A DNA stretch of 20,676 bases from Rs1 sp034111875 (GCA_034111875.1 JAWUWK010000083.1:1-20676), one strand, 5' to 3'; positions 1 through 7,530 are shown, numbered from the stretch's first letter. Numbers and translations are program-made. The notes: generated by a model from the letters alone, not told the origin.

Positions 1-1
1 T

Positions 2-279
2 TATGAGCAACGATGCCAGATATATGTGCTAAAGAAAAGAGGTTATTCGCAGCGGGAAATTGCAACGTCTATTGGGGTTAGTCAATCCACTGTTAACCGA
101 GAACTGATACGTCATACAGGCGCAAGAGGCTATCGCTATAAACAAGCTCAAGAGAGAGCGTCTCGACGTCGATATTAGGCAAGTAAAGTAACTAAAATGA
201 CGCCTAACATAATCGCTCTTATCGAATCAAAGTTACGTCTTGAATGGAGTCCTGAACAAATATCAGAATGGATTATTTT
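2..279 (+). pseudogene. IS30-family transposase N-terminal remnant
   Basis: The reading frame entering from the left edge encodes a helix-turn-helix segment (KKRGYSQREIATSIGVSQST, then VNREL) followed by RGYRYKQAQERA and later LRLEWSPEQISEW. These are the N-terminal blocks of IS30-family transposases. The frame is broken by an in-frame TAG at 176-178, but the homologous frame resumes directly after it (ASKVTKMTP). Family similarity ends near SEWI at about 275-279; beyond that the sequence belongs, on the other strand, to a different gene. The catalytic DDE domain is absent, so this is an inactive fragment truncated at its 3' side and cut by the window at its 5' side. Seen: motifs, stop, loss of similarity. 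Inferred: insertion followed by deletion. Family assignment is from motif recognition, not a search. Confidence 0.8.
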
Positions 280-280
280 C

Positions 281-863
281 TTTAGGGCCAGCCCCATATG
301 ATGGGAAGCATGGTGATCATCTTGTACCATCAAACCTGAAAAACCTAAGGCTTTTATTTTAATTGCTTATGTTTGAATTGCTGATGTCACAGTGATTGTA
401 TAGTCTAAACCTTTTCTCTCATTTCTTATTGTCCAATGAGGTCTTACTCCACGTAAAAAGTCCGTGTGAGCAGGGATCATGTTATCCATAGCCCGTTGTC
501 CATTATTAAAATTGGAAACATTAATAGCTAATCCACTAGACAGTTCGGTTTTTGATACTTTAGTGCTTAGCATTAAATTGTTCATATCTTTCAAATGTTC
601 CATAACAGCAGCTAAATCAACTGAAGCCCAATCAACGTTTCCCTCCTCTAATAGCTGATTGATTTCAGTTATTGAACCAAATATCGACTGCCCAGACTCT
701 GTTGGAAGCGCCACGACAATCTGATGCTTATATGCTGTTAATTTTTTTTCTAGAATAGGTATGTTCTTCCCACTTTTGCCTCATGAGTGGCGTGATTAGA
801 AGCAGCATAGAGTGTGGGTGATACCAAACTGGTTTTAACAAGTGAATATAAGAAAGATTTCAT
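281..863 (-). pseudogene. Broken secreted His-rich protein gene
   Basis: Start ATG (reverse complement of 861-863) follows an AAGGA ribosome-binding site with 7-nt spacing. It opens a signal-peptide-like stretch (MKSFLYSLVKTSL then SPTLYAAS) and a His-containing segment (NHATHEAK). That frame ends at TAG (750-752), whereas the homologous continuation (ILEKKLTAYKHQIV, then ALPTESG) lies in another frame, so there is a one-base frameshift near 755-778. The body runs to TAA at 367-369, and the same frame continues beyond it into a His-rich tail (IKALGFSGLMVQDDHHASHH), so this stop is premature. The natural end is lost where an IS30 remnant abuts near 280. No named family or function is known to me; exported localisation is inferred. 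It faces a Crp/Fnr gene across a palindrome, suggesting the two were a regulated pair. Confidence 0.7.
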
Positions 864-913
864 GTTTTGATCCTTAATTGCATTGGTTTTGTGTACCTTA
901 GCTACTCAATGAT

Positions 914-945
914 TCAATGTGTATGATTCAAATCATACACATTGA
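914..945. promoter_or_regulatory. Perfect 32-bp palindrome, probable operator
   Basis: Two 15-base arms (TCAATGTGTATGATT and its exact reverse complement) flank a CA centre, in the 94-bp gap between two divergent genes. The core at 923-936, ATGAT-TCAA-ATCAT, differs from the FNR box TTGAT-N4-ATCAA at one position per half-site. As one gene encodes a Crp/Fnr-type regulator, an autoregulatory operator serving both promoters is the natural reading. The palindrome is intact although both genes are broken. Confidence 0.75.
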
Positions 946-957
946 CGTAAGGCTCTC

Positions 958-1554
958 ATGAAACTTTCTTTCCCCCTATTACTCACTGAACAGTTGGAAA
1001 ACAGCAAAACTAAAAAGCTATCACGCGGCGATGTGCTCTTTCGTGCAGGAAAACCTATTACGAAATGCTAGCTAGTTCAAAGTGGAGAAGTCCATCTTAT
1101 AAGACCGTTAAGCCACGGCCACTTTTTAACTATCCATAAAGCCACGCAAGGCATGCTGTTAGCTGAAGCATCAATGTTTGCATCTCACTACCATTGTGAT
1201 GCGGTGGCTAATTATGATTCCCGCCTTAGCTACTACAACAGAGAAATAGTGTTAGAAAAACTTCGCTCTCACCCTGAATTTTCAGAAAGCCTAGCTGTTT
1301 ATATGTCGGGAGAAATTCTGACACTGAGAACTAAGCTAGAGCTAGCCAATATTCAATCGGCAGACGAACGTTTGTTAACTTGGGTTAGGCTCCATGCAGA
1401 TCCACATACTCACACCATGACTATCAGTGAATCACTGAAGAATATTGCTGAGGAGCTGGGAATCGCTCATGAAACACTTTATAGAAGCCTGAAGCGTCTT
1501 GAGGGTCAAAATATTCTCCGGCGAGATATGAAAAAAAATTTTCTTACACTGTAA
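958..1554 (+). pseudogene. Crp/Fnr-family regulator with internal stop
   Basis: The ATG at 958 begins a 198-codon frame with Crp/Fnr layout: an N-terminal cyclic-nucleotide-binding-like beta-roll (LSRGDVLFRAGKPI, VQSGEVHLIRPL, then EASMFASHYHCDAVA) and a C-terminal winged HTH (LKNIAEELGIAHETLYRSLK, then RLEGQNILRR). Codon 38 is an amber TAG at 1069-1071, in the place where a Tyr/Phe before LVQSGEV is usual, consistent with a one-base nonsense change. The remaining frame is open to TAA at 1552-1554, so this looks like a recent inactivation. Internal re-initiation at 1153 would drop most of the sensor domain. The gene is divergent from the broken secreted-protein gene and the palindrome at 914-945 is its likely operator. 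The ligand is unknown; no FNR-type N-terminal cysteine cluster is visible. Confidence 0.75.
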
Positions 1555-1625
1555 AAACAGGAAAATATTCTTAAATTTATATAACCATTCCGCGCTAATT
1601 TTTGTGCTGGGTGGGTAAAGTACAA

Positions 1626-1656
1626 TAAACCTATAAGGCGGCGATTTGTAGGTTTA
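1626..1656. repeat. Inverted repeat, 9-bp arms
   Basis: TAAACCTAT (1626-1634) pairs with GTAGGTTTA (1648-1656) through eight Watson-Crick pairs and one G-T pair, with a 13-nt G-rich loop. Function unknown; about 70 bp downstream of the Crp/Fnr remnant. Confidence 0.4.
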
Positions 1657-1681
1657 GTGAGCACTTCTGAGCGACAAAAAA

Positions 1682-1701
1682 CCTCGAATAACGGGGCTTT
1701 T
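1682..1701 (+). terminator. Weak terminator-like hairpin
   Basis: CCTCG-AATAA-CGGGG forms a 5-bp stem (one G-T pair), preceded by an A-run and followed by CTTTT. It could terminate the upstream Crp/Fnr transcript. The short stem and broken T-tract keep confidence low. Confidence 0.3.
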
Positions 1702-1904
1702 AGAGATTGGGACAGGTGCTAGGTGCATCAAATAAACCCAGATTAGATTATAGCTTAGCAGACAAATATTGGCTACCGATACAGCCGTGAAAGATTTTAG
1801 ATATTAGTGGCAGGAAAGGCCGAATGCGGCCACCGTTAACGCGCAGTAATCTTTTGACATTACGGGTGCCGCTTTATTACTCAAAAAAACACCCTGCTTT
1901 TAAG

Positions 1905-1960
1905 CTAGACCACTCTCAGTATGCTACTTTATTTTTCTATACTGAGAGTTTACAGTCTAG
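1905..1960. repeat. Two-part perfect inverted repeat
   Basis: Inner arms ACTCTCAGTAT (1912-1922) and ATACTGAGAGT (1939-1949) are exact complements of 11 bp around a T-rich 16-nt loop. Outer arms CTAGAC (1905-1910) and GTCTAG (1955-1960) add 6 bp. No T-tract follows. It might be an attachment or element-end structure, or a folded RNA; nothing in the sequence decides this. Confidence 0.6.
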
Positions 1961-2054
1961 AATTAAGACTGGTAGAGGTGTTCAGTATGAATCTTTATTA
2001 CTCGTCTACAAAGACATCACGCTATTGTAAGTAGGCAATGGATGCTTGATAACG

Positions 2055-3041
2055 CTATTCGATATCGAGGATAACACAGCCATAAAATCCTGCGTTCTCA
2101 ATTTTTTGATTGGCTAGCGCTATGTCCTGGAGCGGATACTGGGCTGCAATGCGATGCTGCAAATTATTTTTCTGCAGTGCTTGGCTAATATCGGCGATAG
2201 CCGCTCGCTTGGCTTCTTCCGGCATGGCATAGACAATGATCATGCGAATGGTTAGATCCATAAACATCATTTGTCTAAACGGCAATAGAGGTTCAGGCAC
2301 TACGGTCGATGAGTAGGATGCGAGGGTGCCGCCAACCTTTAGCAGCGCTAAACTGCTGTTGAGGTTGGCGCCAAATTCAACATCAATCACCCGATCAATC
2401 CTGACTCCGTCGCTGTAATCTAATACCTGAGTCACCATCTGTGGATCGCTGTGATCAACCACGCAATCGGCTCCAGCGTCAATACATTGCTGTCGGCTCT
2501 CCTCGCTGCTCGCAGTTGCGATGACTATCGCGCCGGCCTGTTTAGCCCATTGAATAGCATAGTGTCCCACTCGTCCTGCGCCGCCGGTAATAAACAGTAA
2601 TTGCCCCTCAACAGAACCATCTGCAAAAACACAGCGGTGAGCTGTCATGGCCGGAATACCCATGCAGGCACCTACCGCAAAGGAAACATTATCTGGCAGA
2701 GTGACCGCGCGGGTTGTATCAATCGCAACATATTGTGCTGCCGTTCCGTGCTGTCGGGCGAACTGCGCTTGATAGATCCAAACTCGCTCACCAAGGCGTG
2801 AAGAGGGGACTCCCTTGCCCACCGATTCTATAACTCCCGCACCGTCACTGTTGGGGATTACCGCTCCATTATCGAGCAAGTGAGGGAAGGCGCCGGCACG
2901 CTTTTTGGTGTCTGAAGGGTTAACCCCTGAGGTATGCATGCGCACTAGTACCTCACCTTGGCTAGCTAATGGCTTATCAAGCTCTATTAGTTGCAGGACA
3001 TCTGAGGCGGCTCCAAAATTATTAAATAATGCTGCTTTCAT
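2055..3041 (-). CDS. Zinc-independent quinone-oxidoreductase-like MDR enzyme
   Basis: A 328-residue protein of the medium-chain dehydrogenase/reductase superfamily. The N-terminal GroES-like domain has VLVRMHTSGVNPSD, typical of the quinone oxidoreductase (QOR) branch, then NSDGAGVIESVG. The Rossmann domain carries GGAGRVGHYAIQWAKQAGA near residues 150-170, the NAD(P)H-binding loop. The Cys/His residues that bind catalytic and structural zinc in alcohol dehydrogenases are not evident. Expected reaction: NADPH-dependent reduction of quinones or alpha,beta-unsaturated carbonyls in the cytoplasm; the substrate is not predictable. Length is normal for the family. The ribosome-binding site is weak (GAGAG upstream). 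It lies 189 bp downstream of the mocA-like gene on the same strand and has its own operator-like inverted repeat at 3070-3086, so separate regulation is likely. Its role would suit electrophile or aldehyde handling alongside the neighbouring genes. Confidence 0.85.
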   Translation of the reverse strand: MKAALFNNFGAASDVLQLIELDKPLASQGEVLVRMHTSGVNPSDTKKRAGAFPHLLDNGAVIPNSDGAGVIESVGKGVPSSRLGERVWIYQAQFARQHGTAAQYVAIDTTRAVTLPDNVSFAVGACMGIPAMTAHRCVFADGSVEGQLLFITGGAGRVGHYAIQWAKQAGAIVIATASSEESRQQCIDAGADCVVDHSDPQMVTQVLDYSDGVRIDRVIDVEFGANLNSSLALLKVGGTLASYSSTVVPEPLLPFRQMMFMDLTIRMIIVYAMPEEAKRAAIADISQALQKNNLQHRIAAQYPLQDIALANQKIENAGFYGCVILDIE

Positions 3042-3069
3042 CGCTATTGTTTCTCTCGAGGTTCTATAG

Positions 3070-3086
3070 AGTAATACCCTATTACT
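3070..3086. promoter_or_regulatory. 17-bp inverted repeat before the MDR gene
   Basis: AGTAATA-CCC-TATTACT has perfect 7-bp arms and lies 28 bp upstream of the MDR start codon at 3041. Size and position fit a dimeric repressor or activator site. No promoter boxes could be assigned confidently and the regulator is unknown. Confidence 0.45.
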
Positions 3087-3230
3087 ATTGTCGCAGTAAA
3101 GGTGATTTCTTGAATTTTCTACCCTGTTATTGCGCTAATTAAGACGGCGTTAAAAGCAAACTCAAAACCCTAACTTATCAGTATTTACGCCAGTTTTCGT
3201 TTGTTTTATGCCTTGTATTACCTTCGCTCG

Positions 3231-3818
3231 CTATTGAGTGTAAAGGTGTCTAGTAATATCTTTTAGCTCATCGATATCGATAGCAGCTTTTGATGTTATC
3301 GCTATTTCTACGAGTGTTGTTGCCTGTTGAAGCAGCCTTTTAGCGCCTTTATCACCCTGTATTTTTTGTAACTTATCGAAGTATTCACGGCTAAATAGTA
3401 CTGGGGGTAGCTGCTGATTTTGGTTGATACAAGTGGCACAACCTGCACTAATACGATCACTGAGTGCAATAAAGTGCGCAGGCTTGATAAATGGCATATC
3501 AGCAAGCACTATCATCATACCCGCGGCTTTTGTATTAGCGACAGTTTGCACGGCTAATGCAATAGAGCTACCGATACCATCGCTAGGATTGTGGTTAGTG
3601 ATTAACGAGAAACCTTTTACTTCAAATAAATGCCTTAATTCATGATTGTCGGCAGGTACAACGGCAATTTTCTGCATAAAAGGCGTCGCTATTACAGCAT
3701 CTATAGCATGCGCGCACAGTGGCTTACCTAAAAATGGGGCCAGCAATTTAGGGCCTTCACTAAAACGCTTAGATAAGCCGCTTGCTAACACTACTGAGGT
3801 AATAGTGTCGATTTTCAT
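3231..3818 (-). CDS. mocA: MocA-type molybdenum cofactor cytidylyltransferase
   Basis: A 195-residue nucleotidyltransferase of the MobA/MocA family. Its N-terminus has the NTP-binding loop VVLASGLSKRFSEGPKLL (family pattern LAxGxSxRxG..K). Mid-protein NPSDGIGSSIALA and the metal-binding LADMPF at about 100 follow, and PPVLFSREYFDKL..GDKGAKRLL is typical of the MocA branch. MocA transfers CMP from CTP to molybdopterin-Mo, giving the cytosine dinucleotide cofactor used by xanthine-oxidase-family enzymes. The start overlaps the upstream XdhC-like gene by ATGA (3815-3818) and has no good ribosome-binding site, so translation is probably coupled. It is the last gene of the [2Fe-2S]/Mo-subunit/XdhC/MocA unit, and its partner enzyme is almost certainly the one encoded just upstream. 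A small Ala-to-Ser change in the usual LAAG loop is visible. Confidence 0.85.
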   Translation of the reverse strand: MKIDTITSVVLASGLSKRFSEGPKLLAPFLGKPLCAHAIDAVIATPFMQKIAVVPADNHELRHLFEVKGFSLITNHNPSDGIGSSIALAVQTVANTKAAGMMIVLADMPFIKPAHFIALSDRISAGCATCINQNQQLPPVLFSREYFDKLQKIQGDKGAKRLLQQATTLVEIAITSKAAIDIDELKDITRHLYTQ

Positions 3819-4801
3819 GGCGTATCTAAACGACTATATTCAGAGATTATTTCAGCCAGCACGGAGATAGCTAAGCTAGCGGCATCATGCATAGAGGGGA
3901 TGATGCCGATTGGCCCATGGATACGCTCTATTTGCGCTGCACATAGACCCAAATCTAGTAGTGACTGGCATCGGGCATCATGCGCGCGGGCACTGCCTAA
4001 AGCGCCAATATAGAAGGCTTCACTAGCTAATGCCTGTTTTAATAGAGCTGCTTCCCAGTGATGATCATGAAACATTAGCACACAGGCCGTCCATCTATCA
4101 TCTCGATTTTTAGAGATATGATTGACGGTGGTTAAAAGTTGGGTTTGACAACCGCCGATACTATGAATTGTTTCCAAGCATCTCGCATCTGGTGATTGTA
4201 CTGTCACCTCAAATCCCGACACCTTTGATAATCGTGCAAGAGCAATAGTTTCAGTACCTCGACCTAAGATTTTAATACGTAATTTAGGCTTTATTTTAAA
4301 GCACTTAGTATGATCATTAGCGCTAAAGTGCGGCGTCAATTCAATACTGCCATTGTTGGCAATTACTAAGTGCAAAGCACTACGGACATTATTTGTGCTC
4401 AGTAGCTGGGTCGCCTTGAACAAAGTTTTAGTGCTGGGGGCTAGTGCTATATATAATTCAATAGCACCGCCGCAAGGTAACTTGATATCACGATAATCTG
4501 AACCGAGCCCATAACGCACAGTGCGTGGTTTTTCTTGAATCAGGACTTGTTTGGCCTGGTGAATTAAATCAGCTTCCAAACAACCGGCCGATACATAGCC
4601 TGCCACCGCACCATCACTTGCCACACTCATTAATGCCCCAGGCGCTCGCAGAGTTCCGCCTATTGTATTAGTCACTATAATCAAGCTACAAGCACAACCT
4701 TGTGCTTGTTTATGAATGATAAATCGAAAGATATCGCTCGCATTATCTGCATTATCTGCATTATGCTCTATATCTAACTCGTTGATCTTAATCAAGTTCA
4801 A
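3815..4801 (-). CDS. xdhC: XdhC/CoxI-family Mo-cofactor chaperone
   Basis: A 328-residue protein. The N-terminal XdhC/CoxI domain has GGTLRAPGALMSV and YVSAGCLEADLI; the latter is the family's GCLE motif, whose cysteine is linked to cofactor binding. The C-terminal XdhC Rossmann domain begins LRIKILGRGTETIALARL and carries FYIGALGSARAHDAR and GPIGI..LAISVLAEI. XdhC proteins bind maturing molybdenum cofactor, assist its sulfuration and deliver it to xanthine-oxidase-type enzymes. The start is a TTG at 4801 preceded by GAGG only 4 nt away; another TTG at 4795 has 10-nt spacing, so the exact start is uncertain. It lies 36 bp after the Mo-subunit gene and overlaps mocA by ATGA, consistent with a single transcript. 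The usual C-terminal GLDIG is replaced by GIIPS. A DNA triplet repeat near the N-terminus is described separately. Confidence 0.85.
   Translation of the reverse strand: MNLIKINELDIEHNADNADNASDIFRFIIHKQAQGCACSLIIVTNTIGGTLRAPGALMSVASDGAVAGYVSAGCLEADLIHQAKQVLIQEKPRTVRYGLGSDYRDIKLPCGGAIELYIALAPSTKTLFKATQLLSTNNVRSALHLVIANNGSIELTPHFSANDHTKCFKIKPKLRIKILGRGTETIALARLSKVSGFEVTVQSPDARCLETIHSIGGCQTQLLTTVNHISKNRDDRWTACVLMFHDHHWEAALLKQALASEAFYIGALGSARAHDARCQSLLDLGLCAAQIERIHGPIGIIPSMHDAASLAISVLAEIISEYSRLDTP
4740..4765. repeat. 9-bp tandem repeat inside the xdhC-like gene
   Basis: GCATTATCT occurs twice in tandem (4740-4748, 4749-4757), followed by a third partial copy, GCATTATG. It encodes repeated Asp-Asn-Ala near residue 15-22. 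In-frame copy-number change would alter the N-terminal linker without a frameshift. Confidence 0.7.
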
Positions 4802-4837
4802 GTGGCCTCGATTGAAAGTGGTTGAAGCTTATAGCCT

Positions 4838-6997
4838 TCACGATAGTCTAAAGGTCTGACCTGCTAAAGGCAGCTCTAATACTTTTTGTCCGGTCAGTGC
4901 ATAGAGTGCATTGCACACAGCGGGAGCGAGCGGTGGAGTAGCGGGTTCGCCAACGCCTCCAGGGTGCGCATTGCTATCGATGAGTGTGACTTCCATTTCA
5001 GGTACCTCAGAGATACGAACGACTGGATGGTCCCAAAAATTATTTTGCTGTACTTGAGAATTTTGAAACGTAATTTGACCATTATTCAGCGCTGATAATG
5101 CATAAATGATGGAGCCATACATTTGAGTTTTAACTAAATCCGGATTAATCGCTTGGCCTACATCAGCAACACAAATGACCTTTTCAACCACAGGCTTGCC
5201 ATTAGCTAATGATACCTCTGCCACTTGTGCACAGACACTGCCAAAAGATTCGAAAACAGCGATGCCGCGAGCCCTGCCTTTAGGCATAGGTGTGTACCAA
5301 TCAGATTTTTCTGCAACTTGCTTTAATACCGCTATAAATCTAGGCTGCTCTTGGAGTAAATCGAGTCTCATTTGCAGCGGATCTCGCTTGGCTTTGCTGG
5401 CAAGTTGATCGATGAACGTTTCTAAAAAATAGGCATTTTGACTAGCGCCAACTGCGCGCCAAAACCAAACAGGCACCCCTGAATCATATTTTATCCACTG
5501 GGTTTTCACATTGGCTATCGCATAGGGAAAATGCGCACCAAAACCTTCAACAGCTGTTCCATCGACGCCTTCAGGAGTGCGCAAGAACTTTAAGCCTGTG
5601 TGCTCTACTAAATCTGGAACGGCGAGTTTTACACTCAAACTATCAGGTTTACCTGTACTGTCCAGACTGGCTAATAACTGACAGGCGGCAGCAGGGCGAT
5701 AATATCCCGCTTTCATATCGTCTTCACGGGTAAATATTACTTTGACAGGCACTGGATGTCGCATAGCTACCTCAGTGGCCAGTATGACAAAGTCCTGCAC
5801 CGAGCGACGACCAAAACCGCCACCTAAAAAAGTGGTATTCACTTTGACTGTTTCTGGCGAGAGGCCTGTTAATTTGGCAACGGCCCATTGGACCCCCGTT
5901 TGTGCCTGAGTGCCTGTCCACACTTCTGCGCTGTCACTTTTCACATGTACCGTACAATTTAAAGGTTCCATTGAAGCTTGTGATAAAAAGGGCACAAAAT
6001 ATTCTGATGCCACAGTGGCTTCATCGTCAGCACTTAACCCTTGGATATTACCGCGATCTAGAGCGGTTAAACCCTCTTGCTGCAGCGCTTGTGAAAGCGC
6101 CGCTTTATGCTGACTATCATCTGTGATGCTAAGGGTTCCCTCACTCCAAGTTACCTGCAGTTTCTCGCGTGCTTTTAACGCTCGCCAGTAGCTATTCGCC
6201 ACCACGGCAATACCGCCGGATATTTCATAAACATCGACGACACCAGGATGAGCTTTTGCTTCATCAGCATTCCAAGTCTTTACTTTTGCACCAAATACAG
6301 GGGGATGCAATACCACTGCACTGAGCATACCTGGCAAAGAAATATCTAAGCCGAAGACTGCTTTTCCGGTGGTTTTATCTGGCGCATCGACGCGTTTAAG
6401 GGCTTTGCCAATAATCGTAAATTCGCTGGCTTTTTTTAATCTTACCTTATCCAGTGCAGGCGGTGTAAGCTTCGCGGCGATAGCGCTAAGTTCACCGTAG
6501 TTGATGCGCTCTTTTTGGCTGTTTATAACTTGACCCGCTTGGGTTTTTAGCGAACCAATATCTTGTCCCCAATGCTGAGCAGCCGCGGCTAACAATACTT
6601 GACGGGCAGCGGCACCTGTCTGGCGCAAATAGGTATAAAAACCTCTTATAGATGAAGACCCCCCAGTGAATTGTGCCGGTACTCGTACATTGTTAAACGC
6701 CGCGGCCGCCGCGGGTCTATCGACAGTGACATCGGCCCAGTTTAAATCTAATTCCTCGGCAATTATTTGTGCCATGCCGGTAAGCGCGCCCTGGCCCATT
6801 TCAGACTGACCAATGGAAATGATGACACTGTTATCGGGCATCAAGCGAATATAAGCGCTGGGTGAAAAATCTTTGGTAGTGTTAGAATCCGCAGCAAATA
6901 CAGGGGTGTTCAAGCTTAATAGCAAGCCACCGCCTAACAGCGAAGTTGCTTTTAAAAAGCTGCGTCTGTCGAGCAGCATGGGCTGTTTTTTAAGCAT
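4838..6997 (-). CDS. Tat-exported molybdopterin subunit, IorB-like Mo-hydroxylase
   Basis: A 719-residue large subunit of a xanthine-oxidase-family enzyme, most like isoquinoline 1-oxidoreductase beta and related aldehyde dehydrogenases. It opens with a twin-arginine signal (DRRSFLKATSLLGGG, Arg11-Arg12, likely cleavage after VFA at 35), implying folded export to the periplasm. IGQSEMGQGALTGMAQI, GGGFGRRSVQDF and WFWRAVG are cofactor- and substrate-channel motifs. GVGEPATPPLAPA near the C-terminus supplies the catalytic glutamate (E684). It hydroxylates an aldehyde or N-heterocycle with water as oxygen donor; the true substrate cannot be read from sequence. Its start overlaps the [2Fe-2S] gene by 8 bp, with GAGGT 7 nt upstream. 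No FAD-subunit gene lies nearby, so electrons probably pass from the iron-sulfur subunit to a cytochrome or other carrier encoded elsewhere. Length is near family norm and the frame is intact. Confidence 0.9.
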   Translation of the reverse strand: MLKKQPMLLDRRSFLKATSLLGGGLLLSLNTPVFAADSNTTKDFSPSAYIRLMPDNSVIISIGQSEMGQGALTGMAQIIAEELDLNWADVTVDRPAAAAAFNNVRVPAQFTGGSSSIRGFYTYLRQTGAAARQVLLAAAAQHWGQDIGSLKTQAGQVINSQKERINYGELSAIAAKLTPPALDKVRLKKASEFTIIGKALKRVDAPDKTTGKAVFGLDISLPGMLSAVVLHPPVFGAKVKTWNADEAKAHPGVVDVYEISGGIAVVANSYWRALKAREKLQVTWSEGTLSITDDSQHKAALSQALQQEGLTALDRGNIQGLSADDEATVASEYFVPFLSQASMEPLNCTVHVKSDSAEVWTGTQAQTGVQWAVAKLTGLSPETVKVNTTFLGGGFGRRSVQDFVILATEVAMRHPVPVKVIFTREDDMKAGYYRPAAACQLLASLDSTGKPDSLSVKLAVPDLVEHTGLKFLRTPEGVDGTAVEGFGAHFPYAIANVKTQWIKYDSGVPVWFWRAVGASQNAYFLETFIDQLASKAKRDPLQMRLDLLQEQPRFIAVLKQVAEKSDWYTPMPKGRARGIAVFESFGSVCAQVAEVSLANGKPVVEKVICVADVGQAINPDLVKTQMYGSIIYALSALNNGQITFQNSQVQQNNFWDHPVVRISEVPEMEVTLIDSNAHPGGVGEPATPPLAPAVCNALYALTGQKVLELPLAGQTFRLS

Positions 6998-7466
6998 TGT
7001 TATTACCTCGTGTACTAGCGGCGCTAGAGATGGCAGCGCGAATTTGTTTGTAGGTACCGCAACGGCAAATATTACCGTTCATCGCCGTATCAATTTCTTT
7101 ATCACTGGGGTTGGCATTATCGCGTATTAAAGCCGAGGCACTCATGATTTGGCCTGACTGACAGTAGCCGCATTGGGGAACTTGATGCTCAATCCATGCT
7201 TGTTGAATGGCAACACCTTCAGTTTTGTTCGCCATCATTTCAATTGTATCGATTTTGGCACCCGCTTGAATTTGGCCTACAGGTAACTGACAAGAGCGCA
7301 CCGGTGTGCCATTTAAATGGACAGTGCAGGCGCCGCACGCGGCGACACCACAACCGAATTTTGTACCTGTCATGTTGAGTGTGTCGCGCAACACCCACAA
7401 CAGGGGAGTGTCTTCTTCTACATCAACGTCATGTTGTTCACTATTAATACTAAGCTGGTATTTCAT
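6990..7466 (-). CDS. [2Fe-2S] subunit, IorA-like
   Basis: A 158-residue small subunit of the Mo-hydroxylase. The plant-ferredoxin-type cluster ligands are C39, C44, C47 and C59 (KFGCGVAACGACTVHLNG). The second, alpha-helical cluster has C99, C102, C134 and C136 (QCGYCQSGQ and NICRCGTY). All eight ligands are present, so both clusters should form. It carries electrons from the molybdenum centre to the acceptor. It has no signal peptide, and as in related systems it would be exported bound to the Tat-tagged large subunit. The ATG has a good AGGAG site (7475-7479, 8-nt spacing). It is first in the unit, followed by the large subunit with an 8-bp overlap. A 9-bp-arm inverted repeat in its leader may be regulatory. 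Confidence 0.92.
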   Translation of the reverse strand: MKYQLSINSEQHDVDVEEDTPLLWVLRDTLNMTGTKFGCGVAACGACTVHLNGTPVRSCQLPVGQIQAGAKIDTIEMMANKTEGVAIQQAWIEHQVPQCGYCQSGQIMSASALIRDNANPSDKEIDTAMNGNICRCGTYKQIRAAISSAASTRGNNNA

Positions 7467-7493
7467 CGTGCAAACTCCTGTTTGTTATCAATT

Positions 7494-7530
7494 TTTAACT
7501 CTGTAGATGAAGGTTTAAATTAGAGTTAAA
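7494..7530. promoter_or_regulatory. Inverted repeat in leader of the Mo-hydroxylase operon
   Basis: TTTAACTCT (7494-7502) and AGAGTTAAA (7522-7530) are perfect 9-bp arms separated by 19 nt, 27 bp upstream of the [2Fe-2S] subunit start. It may be an operator or a leader hairpin. It does not resemble the long conserved Moco riboswitch. Confidence 0.45.

Larger units (their letters stand above)
1555..2054. other. Gene-free interval with several hairpins
   Basis: No convincing gene is present. A 68-codon frame at 1824-2030 lacks a recognisable domain and is crossed by a strong inverted repeat, so it is not called. The interval holds three hairpin-like structures (1626-1656, 1682-1701, 1905-1960). 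It separates the decayed left-edge loci from the minus-strand enzyme cluster. Confidence 0.6.

Noticed and set aside
1824..2030. 68-codon plus-strand open frame
   Set aside because: No recognisable domain or ribosome-binding site, and the frame is built across a strong inverted repeat.
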